From contig NZ_PUAP01000027.1 of assembly GCF_002947535.1 (NCBI RefSeq), forward strand, positions 124,001 through 188,000: a stretch of DNA of 64,000 bases, written 5' to 3'. Made by a program: the position numbers and the translations under genes. Positions 30,408-38,600 of this stretch are shown here, in pieces. Numbering within the stretch: the first letter of the stretch is position 1; each line of letters begins with the position of its first letter. The notes below the pieces were generated by a model that worked only from the letters and a program-made list of their open reading frames with translations, was not told the origin of the DNA and did no database searches. The stretch is from Enterococcus mundtii. GTDB lineage: Bacteria; Bacillota; Bacilli; Lactobacillales; Enterococcaceae.

Positions 30408-31403
30408 ATGTATGTAGCTGATAAAACGCGTTACGAAAACATGGAGTATCGTAAGAGCGGTCGATCTGGCTTAAAGCTGCCCTTACTGTCTTTAGGGTTA
30501 TGGCAAAATTTTGGGGAATATGATCCCATCAGTAATCAGCGGGAAATTTTAAGGGGCGCTTTTGATTTAGGCATCACCCATTTTGATCTAGCTAATAATT
30601 ATGGTGGGCCTGCTGGAGCAGCTGAAACAAACTTTGGGCGACTTTTTAAAGAGGATTTCAAATCCTATCGAGATGAACTGATTATCTCTAGTAAAGCAGG
30701 CTATTATATGTGGGATGGTCCTTATGGCGATTGGGGGTCTCGTAAGTCGATCATTGCCAGTTGTGACCAGAGTTTGCAACGTATGGGTTTGGACTATGTG
30801 GATATTTTCTATCATCATCGTCCAGATCCTGAAACGCCTTTGGAAGAAACTGCAGAAGCACTGATGCAATTAGTTCGACAAGGAAAGGCGCTTTATATCG
30901 GTATCTCTAACTACAATGGGGCGGATACACAACGAATGGCGGAAATTTTACGCAAAAAAGATGCACCTTTCGTGATCCACCAAATGCGTTACAATCTGTT
31001 TTCAAGAGAATTGCTTGAGACGGACTTAGCACCTGTCCTTGATGAAAATGGACTAGGAGCGATCACGTTTAGTCCATTAGCACAGGGTTTGTTAACGAAT
31101 CGTTACTTACATGGTATTCCTGAAGATTCACGTGCCCATCGAAAAGAAATCCCATTTCTCTCAGAAGAGCAGATTGCACCGACACTACGTAAAATCAAAC
31201 AGTTACAGGAAGTGGCGGAAGCGAGAGGACAAACGTTGGCTCAGATGGCATTGGCGTGGAATGTACAACAACCAGCAGTGACAAGCGTCTTGGTAGGTGC
31301 TAGCCGTTTGAGTCAGTTGCAGGAAAGTGTCAAAATGAAAGACAATCTCGTCTTTGCACCAGAAGAACTAGCAACGATCGAAACGATTTTGGCAGAAAAT
31401 TAA
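30408..31403 (+). CDS. Aldo/keto reductase, YghZ-like
   Basis: A 331-residue NADPH-dependent (beta/alpha)8 reductase. Catalytic residues are in THFDLANNYGGPAG (Asp and Tyr), LIISSKAGYYMWDGPYGDWG (Lys) and DIFYHHRPDPETPLEE (His). This motif set, notably GYYMWDGPYG, marks the YghZ group, which reduces L-glyceraldehyde 3-phosphate and other aldehydes. ATG 30408 lies 8 bp after AAGGAG; GTG 30399 overlaps the ribosome site. It stands alone, with a nested CAGAAGT/ACTTCTG hairpin (30335-30376) upstream. Confidence 0.88.
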   Translation: MYVADKTRYENMEYRKSGRSGLKLPLLSLGLWQNFGEYDPISNQREILRGAFDLGITHFDLANNYGGPAGAAETNFGRLFKEDFKSYRDELIISSKAGYYMWDGPYGDWGSRKSIIASCDQSLQRMGLDYVDIFYHHRPDPETPLEETAEALMQLVRQGKALYIGISNYNGADTQRMAEILRKKDAPFVIHQMRYNLFSRELLETDLAPVLDENGLGAITFSPLAQGLLTNRYLHGIPEDSRAHRKEIPFLSEEQIAPTLRKIKQLQEVAEARGQTLAQMALAWNVQQPAVTSVLVGASRLSQLQESVKMKDNLVFAPEELATIETILAEN

Positions 31404-31515
31404 CGTGTGAGAAAATCATGTTTAAATGGATACAACAAAAGCAAGAGTGACTGAGAAATTAGTCCTCTTGCATATTCTAAAACCGAATAAACGGCAGGGA
31501 CAGAAGTAACTTCTT

Positions 31516-31579
31516 CGGGAATAAGGCGCCAGCCACGGGAATTTGAAGAACAAATTTCGTGGCTGGCGCCTTATTTCCG
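31516..31579. repeat. Long intergenic inverted repeat, family member 2
   Basis: The arms share GGAATAAGGCGCCAGCCACG on the left and its near-complement CGTGGCTGGCGCCTTATTTC on the right, with inner AATTTG/CAAATT. The sequence GACAGAAGTAACTTC precedes it. It lies between convergent genes and could stop transcription from both sides, but it shares borders with other copies. Confidence 0.75.
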
Positions 31580-31675
31580 AGGCTAAACACTGCTGTCGCG
31601 ATCTTCTATTGATTCTGCTGTCGTACCTTGTGTTTGAGAGGTGATGTAGGGACAGACGGCGCAGATTTTTCTGCT

Positions 31676-32050
31676 TCACTTCTTTTTTACTTGGTACAAT
31701 AGCTTACCTTCTTGTTCTTCTAAACTGAAGGTTGGATTGTCTGGTTTTTTCTGTTCCCTTTCTACTTGCTCAACATTCGTTTCCGACGCAACAGAAGGAG
31801 CCTTAACATACAAAATTCGTCCATCCTCTCCGGTTTTCACTAAAGATTCGGGAAACGAGTGGCTATCGGTTCCTTTTTTGTTTTCTGACACTGTCGCTGA
31901 TTCTAGCGTTAGCTCACTTATTTTTTTGGGGAATGGTTCATGTAGTTCTTCCTCGGTTTCCAAATCAATCTCTTCCTCTAGTGGTAGTTGATAAATTTCA
32001 TCTAATAAACTTTTTGAGAAAAACCAACCATCATTCTTTTTTTTACCCAT
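31676..32050 (-). CDS. Small acidic protein at the end of the pilus operon
   Basis: A 124-residue soluble protein rich in Glu and Lys with no signal peptide or membrane segment. It starts MGKKKNDGWFFSKSLLDEIY and ends LEEQEGKLLYQVKKK. It follows the signal peptidase by 19 bp on the same strand, with AAGGAAG upstream of its ATG, so it is part of the pilus transcription unit. I do not recognise the family; it may be a cytoplasmic regulator or chaperone of pilus assembly. Confidence 0.6.
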   Translation of the reverse strand: MGKKKNDGWFFSKSLLDEIYQLPLEEEIDLETEEELHEPFPKKISELTLESATVSENKKGTDSHSFPESLVKTGEDGRILYVKAPSVASETNVEQVEREQKKPDNPTFSLEEQEGKLLYQVKKK

Positions 32051-32069
32051 AGCTTTTCAACACTTCCTT

Positions 32070-32570
32070 TTATTTAAAAATAACTTTTCCTAAGATACGA
32101 GAATGACTCACAAGTCCAAATGTTCGGCTATCTTCAGAGATATCGGGATTATCTCCCAAAACAAAATAGGTGTTTTCTGGAAGGTAGGTCAAATGTTTCA
32201 TTTGCGCGACTGCTTCTGGACTCAGTCGAAAAATCTCTGTAGGAGAATGTGGCTTGTTTCCTAAATGCAAAGTCAGTTCATTTTCAGCCACTTCGATGGA
32301 ATCACCTGGAATTCCGATGATTCTTTTAACGATTTCATCCGTAGAGGATCGCTGTATAGCGATGATGCTATAACGTGTAAGTGACGAAAACTTGTCCACG
32401 ATCACAATGTTGCCGTTGGCTAAAGTACCTTCCATCGATGTTCCAGTAACTTGATGAAAGTGATAGCGATGAAGCGAATAAGTAAAAGCGACACATAAAA
32501 GCAAACATATTAAGATATATGGTCCTTTCTTTTTCTTTTTTTGAAGTTGACCATTCGCCCAAATATACAA
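32070..32570 (-). CDS. Signal peptidase I (pilus-locus copy)
   Basis: A 166-residue membrane serine protease. It has an N-terminal anchor (about residues 17-34), the catalytic Ser in TGTSMEGTLANGNIV, the catalytic Lys in DEIVKRIIGIPGDSIEV and the C-terminal box YFVLGDNPDISEDSRTFG. Translation probably starts at TTG 32570, 8 bp after GGGGG; there is no ATG before the active site. Pilus loci of Gram-positive bacteria often carry a dedicated signal peptidase that matures or helps fold pilins. Confidence 0.85.
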   Translation of the reverse strand: MYIWANGQLQKKKKKGPYILICLLLCVAFTYSLHRYHFHQVTGTSMEGTLANGNIVIVDKFSSLTRYSIIAIQRSSTDEIVKRIIGIPGDSIEVAENELTLHLGNKPHSPTEIFRLSPEAVAQMKHLTYLPENTYFVLGDNPDISEDSRTFGLVSHSRILGKVIFK

Positions 32571-32609
32571 GAAAACAGCCCCCTTTTTTTACTTGATTGG
32601 TTCTTTTGG

Positions 32610-32933
32610 TTATTCCAAACGATTTTTTAGTTCTTGGACCTGCTCAACCAACTCGAGAATGGTCTGATGGTCATTTATTCGCGCATTTTCTAGTTCAAAT
32701 AGCATGTAGACGCAAAAGGCCAATGCAATAGTTAGCAAACTGTTGATGATCAAAAGATAAAAAAATTGTTTTTTCAATAATTTCAGTTCATAAATACTGA
32801 TTTTTTTATATAGAAGCGGTTGATCACTGGCTTTCTTTTTTAGCAAAATCAATCTCACTTGTTTGATCATTTGGATTCCTAAGAAAAATAAAATAGCCAA
32901 CACAACAAGGGATAAGATACTGTTGACAAGCAT
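32610..32933 (-). CDS. Small membrane protein of the pilus operon
   Basis: A 107-residue protein with two hydrophobic segments (about 6-23 and 57-78), a basic loop between them (LLKKKASDQPLLYKKI) and a C-terminal coiled-coil-like tail (ILELVEQVQELKNRLE). AAGGAGG lies 8 bp before the ATG. It lies between the sortase and signal peptidase genes; the family is unknown. It may help assemble the sortase-signal peptidase machinery. Confidence 0.65.
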   Translation of the reverse strand: MLVNSILSLVVLAILFFLGIQMIKQVRLILLKKKASDQPLLYKKISIYELKLLKKQFFYLLIINSLLTIALAFCVYMLFELENARINDHQTILELVEQVQELKNRLE

Positions 32934-32994
32934 AAGTCATGCCTCCTTTATAAGTGGTTCTTTTGAAGATGGTTTATCCAGTGGAGCAAAGCAT

Positions 32995-34740
32995 TTATAC
33001 AATATGGAACAACAGTATCGGAACCAATAAGAAAAAAACGATCGGGATCAAGGTCTGTAATGGTTCGGCGACGATCTTAGATGCCACGGACATTGACCAA
33101 GAATTAATGGGATGGACGGGAGAGTCCGCGAGAATCGTGCCATCTATGTCTGTACGTTTTTTTTCTAAGCCTAATTGTGCTAATTCAGTAGCAGATAATG
33201 TGCTTAAACTTTGTACACTACTTAAATTTCCTTGTACGACTCGACGAAAACGTGTGCCGATGTCACCTTCACAACGCACTAAAGTGATCATGGCTTGCGG
33301 TGCCTCCTTTTTGATTTCGAGTAACTCGATCTCTGTATCAACGACGACATCGTTGTAGCTCACTTCATAGACAAATAGATCTTTGAAATCCGTCGCATAG
33401 ATCTTCGCATTGAGACGAAGTTGAGCGATTTGATGAAGCAAGACATTTTGTTCAAATACATTATGTGATAAGAGGACATAATTTCCTTTGCCGAGTTGTT
33501 GACTTTGCGTGTAAGTGGCTACGCCATTCATCAAGTTGTCATTATTCATACCGGCAAGTATCGGTAAGTCGATCGCTACTTCTGGGATCATTATTTTTCC
33601 GATGCCCCAGTCATTGATGCTTTGTTGGTAATTGATTTTAGCTTTGGAAAAATTACTGAGATTGACACTCGCAATGTCGATTTCAGAGTAGTTAGCTTCC
33701 GATATTTTTGGCAAGTTGAACGTTGAAAGTTCTGTATTTTGTCCTATATCAATGATCTCCATTTCTTGTTGTTTCTGAATTTGTGTATAGCCATAGATTC
33801 CGACACTTAGTAAAGCAACCATTGAAAGAACTAAAGTTATAAAGAGTCCTTTGGTCAAGAAATAAAGGCGAAGCAATTTTTTTCTGGATTTTTCTTTGAC
33901 AAAGGGGTCTTCAGAGCGAAAGCGTTTGACTAGATAACGAAAACGAACAATAAGTAGGAGAGCGAGAGTGAAACAAACACTGAAAGAGCCTAATACAATG
34001 GTTTGGTAACTCCAAAAATTTCGTTTTTCAACTTGTCGATTAACGGCTTCGTTATAAGGGATCCGGACACCATTTACTAATAATCGATACGTATTGATTC
34101 CTGGTGGAGTACAAGTCAGTAAGGTGACCATATCCTTTCCAGGGATGATTTTTGCTTTATCGACTTCAGTCGGCAAGACTTCTTCAAAGGATTCGATTTG
34201 ATAAGCGAGACGCTCGCCTAGAATCGTGAGAAAAAATAGATCGCCAATTTGAAGATGGATGATATCAGTAAATAAAACTTGGTTTTGGATACCGCTATGA
34301 CCAGTGATGATCGACCGTGTATTTTCACCGCCTACTGGAATCGAACTCGCTTCGTAATGTCCTAAGCCACGATTAAGTGTCAAAAAATCAGTGCCGTGAT
34401 AAAAAGGCATGGTTTCGATCGCCAAAGCAGGAATGTCTAGTGTACCCATTACCCCAGCGGTATTGATCAATGTTTGGTAATCAATTTCATCGAAGTCAAC
34501 CAAGTCTCCTTGTTGTTCTTTATAAATCAATTCATTGTAACGTTTTGCTTGCTCGAATTTATGCCCTAATTCATCTTTCGTTAGCTGTTCTAATGCTTGA
34601 TGATAATTGATGGAAGCGGTACTACGTTCACGATTTGCGAGATAGTTAGCAAAAATTGGGTAGATCAAAGTGAGTGTTCCTAAAATGATCAATAGAATAG
34701 CAAAGAACAAAAGAACAGATTTCTTTTCTTTTTCGATCAA
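32995..34740 (-). CDS. Tandem two-domain sortase (class C sortase plus a second sortase domain)
   Basis: A 581-residue membrane protein with two sortase folds. Domain 1 (about residues 35-235) is class-C-like: His148 in ITGHSG, Cys210 in TLLTCTPPG and Arg219 in NTYRLLVNG, after an N-terminal membrane segment (8-30). A second membrane segment (247-267), a basic stretch and a third (299-317) follow. Domain 2 (about 345-520) has His426 in LLSHNVFEQ, Cys490 in TLVRCEGD and Arg499 or Arg500 in RFRRVVQG, and the protein ends in a membrane segment (560-580). Domain 1 likely polymerises pilin; domain 2 may anchor the fibre or act on another substrate. Start is TTG 34740, 7 bp after GAGGTG. Usual class C sortases are about 270-400 residues. 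Confidence 0.85.
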   Translation of the reverse strand: MIEKEKKSVLLFFAILLIILGTLTLIYPIFANYLANRERSTASINYHQALEQLTKDELGHKFEQAKRYNELIYKEQQGDLVDFDEIDYQTLINTAGVMGTLDIPALAIETMPFYHGTDFLTLNRGLGHYEASSIPVGGENTRSIITGHSGIQNQVLFTDIIHLQIGDLFFLTILGERLAYQIESFEEVLPTEVDKAKIIPGKDMVTLLTCTPPGINTYRLLVNGVRIPYNEAVNRQVEKRNFWSYQTIVLGSFSVCFTLALLLIVRFRYLVKRFRSEDPFVKEKSRKKLLRLYFLTKGLFITLVLSMVALLSVGIYGYTQIQKQQEMEIIDIGQNTELSTFNLPKISEANYSEIDIASVNLSNFSKAKINYQQSINDWGIGKIMIPEVAIDLPILAGMNNDNLMNGVATYTQSQQLGKGNYVLLSHNVFEQNVLLHQIAQLRLNAKIYATDFKDLFVYEVSYNDVVVDTEIELLEIKKEAPQAMITLVRCEGDIGTRFRRVVQGNLSSVQSLSTLSATELAQLGLEKKRTDIDGTILADSPVHPINSWSMSVASKIVAEPLQTLIPIVFFLLVPILLFHIV

Positions 34741-34863
34741 GGTTGTTCACCTCATTTTCATTTCTTTATTTTGTTTTTAGATTTGCGAAAAAAGCAAAGT
34801 CATTGATCTTTTCTGCTTTCGGAAATGTAAAAACGAGAGTGGTAAAAAATTCTGAAATAAGCG

Positions 34864-34902
34864 GAAATCCACAAAAATCAACACTCGATTTTTGTGAATT
34901 TC
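34864..34902. repeat. Intergenic inverted repeat, family member 3 (diverged)
   Basis: The arms GAAATCCACAAAAATC and GATTTTTGTGAATTTC pair with one mismatch around a 7-base loop. The left flank reads GAAATAAGCG, like the borders of the other copies. It lies within the pilus operon between the minor pilin and the sortase, where it could lower downstream transcription. Confidence 0.55.
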
Positions 34903-34942
34903 TTCTTACTTCTTAGGTTAGAAACAATTGGTTCTAGACTGT

Positions 34943-35656
34943 TTAAGGCTTTTTTTTCCCTTTTGGTTTAAAATTAACGATTGTGACGATCCCTAGTAAG
35001 ATGATCAATGCAAGTGTAAAATAAACCGGAAAAAGTGAACCGAGATTCCCACTTGTTTGTGGAATCCTTTTTGTAGTCGCTTGCCCTTGTTTCGGTGTAG
35101 TCGATCTAGGAGTAGCTCCTTCTGTAGGAGAGACGACCACGCTTGATTTTGGATAAATAAACAACTGATCTAAACGAGTGCCATCGGCAGTGATTGCTGG
35201 TAATTGGACAACGACTGGCTCAGCTGGGGAAGACAAAGCATCGTTTGCAAGTTCGGTGACTTCATAAAGTCCTTCAGTCAATGGAATAGTCGCTTGCCCG
35301 TTTGAACCCGTGACGATTTCGATCGGTTCAAAACTTGGGATTTCCGTAAAAGGATCACTGGCATCATTACTCGGTGTGACCTTCTTGATTTGATAACGAA
35401 TCCCAGGGAAGGGGGTTAATGCCTTTCCCTGTTCGTTAGTTAACCCCGTTTCTAAGGAGCCAGTTGGCTCAGAAGGAAGTAGGTGATTATCAAGATCTTG
35501 CTCTGAAAGCTTATATTTTACAATGGTTAATTGGAAGGCTTCTTCTGCATATACCACAGAAGTAGACCCTCTTCCGTTTGAACCACCAAAGAGGAATAGT
35601 AAAACCAACAGGAGGCGAATAAATAAAATGGAGTAATCATTTTTTCTTGGATTCAT
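34943..35656 (-). CDS. Minor pilin / anchor subunit with IPxTS-type sorting signal
   Basis: A 237-residue secreted protein. It has a signal peptide (hydrophobic 9-24, cleavage probably after VVYA), one SpaA/pilin-like domain with FPGIRYQIKKV and the E-box-like EGLYEVTELANDA, then a Thr/Pro-rich stalk. The cell-wall sorting signal IPQTSGNLG is followed by a hydrophobic helix and KPKGKKKP. IPxTS in place of LPxTG suggests use by a particular sortase, possibly one of the two domains encoded next. It overlaps the adhesin gene by 20 bp; AGGAGG precedes the ATG. Confidence 0.8.
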   Translation of the reverse strand: MNPRKNDYSILFIRLLLVLLFLFGGSNGRGSTSVVYAEEAFQLTIVKYKLSEQDLDNHLLPSEPTGSLETGLTNEQGKALTPFPGIRYQIKKVTPSNDASDPFTEIPSFEPIEIVTGSNGQATIPLTEGLYEVTELANDALSSPAEPVVVQLPAITADGTRLDQLFIYPKSSVVVSPTEGATPRSTTPKQGQATTKRIPQTSGNLGSLFPVYFTLALIILLGIVTIVNFKPKGKKKP

Positions 35657-38600
35657 CGTTATTTCCTCCTATTTTTTTTCTCTTCATTTCCTCCAATTGG
35701 TATTTTGTACCTAATCCGATTAAACCAATCAGGGATAAACTAGCAGCTGCGATTAGGACACGTTGCATGATCGAACTGTTACCGGCAAAGGGTAATTCAG
35801 TGATCAGTTCATCTTCGGCAAAGAGGTGAACGATCGTGTTGTTTTCATCCAATGTGACCTCGATTTTTTGTTTCAATAATTCATAGCCATCAGGTGCTTT
35901 TGTTTCAACCAACTCATACGTACCGAAGGGAACTTCTTCAAAATGAATACGCCCATTCGCATCAGTTGTCTTCGTTTCGATGAGCACTCCTGTTTCTTTG
36001 TCTTGAAGGACAAACTCAGCGCCAGCCAGTTTATTTCCTCCAATCAACTGATTTTCGTCATTGATATCTGGTTGATCATCCTGATCATCATCTACAGCGG
36101 TACCTGCTTCTAACTTATACAAATAAATCTCTCCAAGTGTACTGACAAGCCCTAGATTCAAATAAGGAATATGATAGATAGAATCATCTGTCGTGATCAT
36201 TCCCGGCAAATTGGCTAAAGGTTCAGCGATATACTCATTGGTTCGGAAGGTTGTTTGATCTGCTTTTGAGTTGATGGAAGGATCCTCACCAACCATTGGT
36301 ATCGTTACTGCAACTTCTTTTCGTTCGATTTTATCGCCGATTTGGAATTCTACTATATAGGTTCCTTCAGGTAGATAATTAAAACTGTAATGACCATTTG
36401 CATCTGTTTTTAGTGTGGAATTTCCGTTACCGTCAACAAATGATGTTCCTTTCAAGTTATGCTCGACCAACTGATCGGCTACTTCGCTTGGGTGAGTCAG
36501 GCTTGTTCGATAGAGTTTGACAGGGATATTTGCTAGCCTTTCCTCGCCATCATCGTATAGACCATCGCGATCTTCGTCTAACCATACGAACCCGCTCAAC
36601 TCTCTGCCATATACTCGGGTAATCGTTTCTTGTGAATGGACAGGTAAGTCGATTTGCGCATTCATATGGGCGGTATTTCGATATTGGTCACCCGGTAATT
36701 GGTCAACTGGTTGGACGGTGATCGTAAGAGTGACTGTTTCCCCTACAGGAACATTTGGTTTTGTGACCATAAACCCTCTTGCCAGACGAATGTCTTCATT
36801 AGGTGTTGATCCTGGGGAATATTCAGTCCAAGTAGTTAGGTCGACTTCATTTGGGTTCATAGAGTCGTCGATTTGATCGTTCGTGTAATAAATCGTATAG
36901 CCTGCTGTATCCACATCCACGGAAAGAACTTCTAATGAACCGTGGAATGAAGAGCCACGAGAGTCGCCGCTATAAGGAAGAATATCCATTAAACGGAAAT
37001 CTTGCGCTGGTTGTAAGGCACTGTTTGATGATGTGATCGAATAGGTAAAAGCAGTATCGCCAACTAGAGGATTCATCTCGGAATTCCCTGTTTCAATTGC
37101 TGTCTTATCGACTGTTTTGCTAATAACTAATTTCTGGACCAATTCGGTAATAAATTGGTCTTGGGAAGAACGAGCCGCCTCAGAGCGAATATCAATGATT
37201 TCAGGGGCATCGGAGATCCACATCTCACCAACTGACCGAATCACGAGAGAAGAGGTTAAGCCCATCTCATTAAATGTCAAATCCGAAATATCACTCGTTG
37301 CTTGAAAGTTTACTTCAGTCCCTGTCACAAGCGAAGAATTAGGGAAGACCCAACGTAACGTTGTTGTGCCATCTTCGTTTGTGGTGATCACAGGATCAGG
37401 TAACGGATTATCGTAGGCATCTTTAGAAGATCCGGATAGATAGTGGATCCCTCTTGGTAAAGTGGTATTCAAGGCGCTATCATAAGAAGTTTCTTCGGCA
37501 CCAGTTAGTAAGCCTCTGACTTTGATATCGATTTTCTCCTCTGTTTGATACAGGGACTTGCTTGTTTCTGTATTTGTATCAATCCCAAAGTCCAAGATGA
37601 ATGCGTTTGTTCCTAAAAATGGAGAAAAATCGCCCATGGAAGTATTAAATGGAGAAGTCACATCACTGCCATCTGCCGCCCACGTAGCGGGAATAAAAGT
37701 GATATCGTTTGGAACAATCTGCCTCAGCACTGAACCGTTACTATCTAATATGGCAAAAACGGCCAAATTCACATAGGGATTGTTTTCATCATCGAATGGT
37801 CCTGGTCGGCCAATGACCCTTATTGGGACACCATGCCAAGTACTGAAATCTGCGCTGGGTATATGGTATCTAAATCGAGCAGCACTAATCGTTCCAGCTG
37901 CTTGAGCTTCTTGTGGAGTGTTGTACCAAGTATATTTGGAAGCTATGTCATTTAAATTAGTAATTGTTAGATCGGGCATAGCATTCCCATTATTGCGGAC
38001 ACCGTAAGTCAGGTACGGACGATTAGAGTGATCGGGTTCCTGTCGTTGGGTATAAGGTTTCCGAGTATCATCATATTCAAAACCATTTGTATTCCATTGG
38101 AAAATCTGTTCTGCGGTAGAGTTTTCAGGATTAGTAAGGCTAATGAACCAACCACCTAAATAGGTTTCTTGGCCTCTCATCAGTATTGGTTTCCCGATAT
38201 TATAGCTCCAAAGTGAATAGCCCAGATCATGGTTAACTCCGTTAGACCTCACACCTGTAACAGGATCTAAATCCACCAAATTAACGAAGTTTGGTCCACC
38301 TGTCACTGCTCCATTGACAGGTGCGTAATTGCTGAAAGTAAGTTTTGTATCATTGGGTGTTGTTTTACCATCATAGGTAAGACTTGGGATATTCAAAGAC
38401 AAGGTGTAATATTCCCAAGCATTTTCTTCTCCTAATACTTGTAAATCTGCATCATCCCAGTTGAAAATAAACTCTGCACTGATGAATGCTTGGTTTGTAA
38501 AGGCGACTCCTTGCGTATTATATGTGTAAGGATTTTTTACGCCAGTATAGTTGGAGATCTCCCACGTTTCTTTGTGATCACCTAATTCGATCGTGATATT

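Noticed and set aside
31422-31679. 85-codon minus-strand frame after the pilus operon
   Set aside because: It runs through the long inverted repeat at 31516-31579 and has no ribosome site or recognisable protein.
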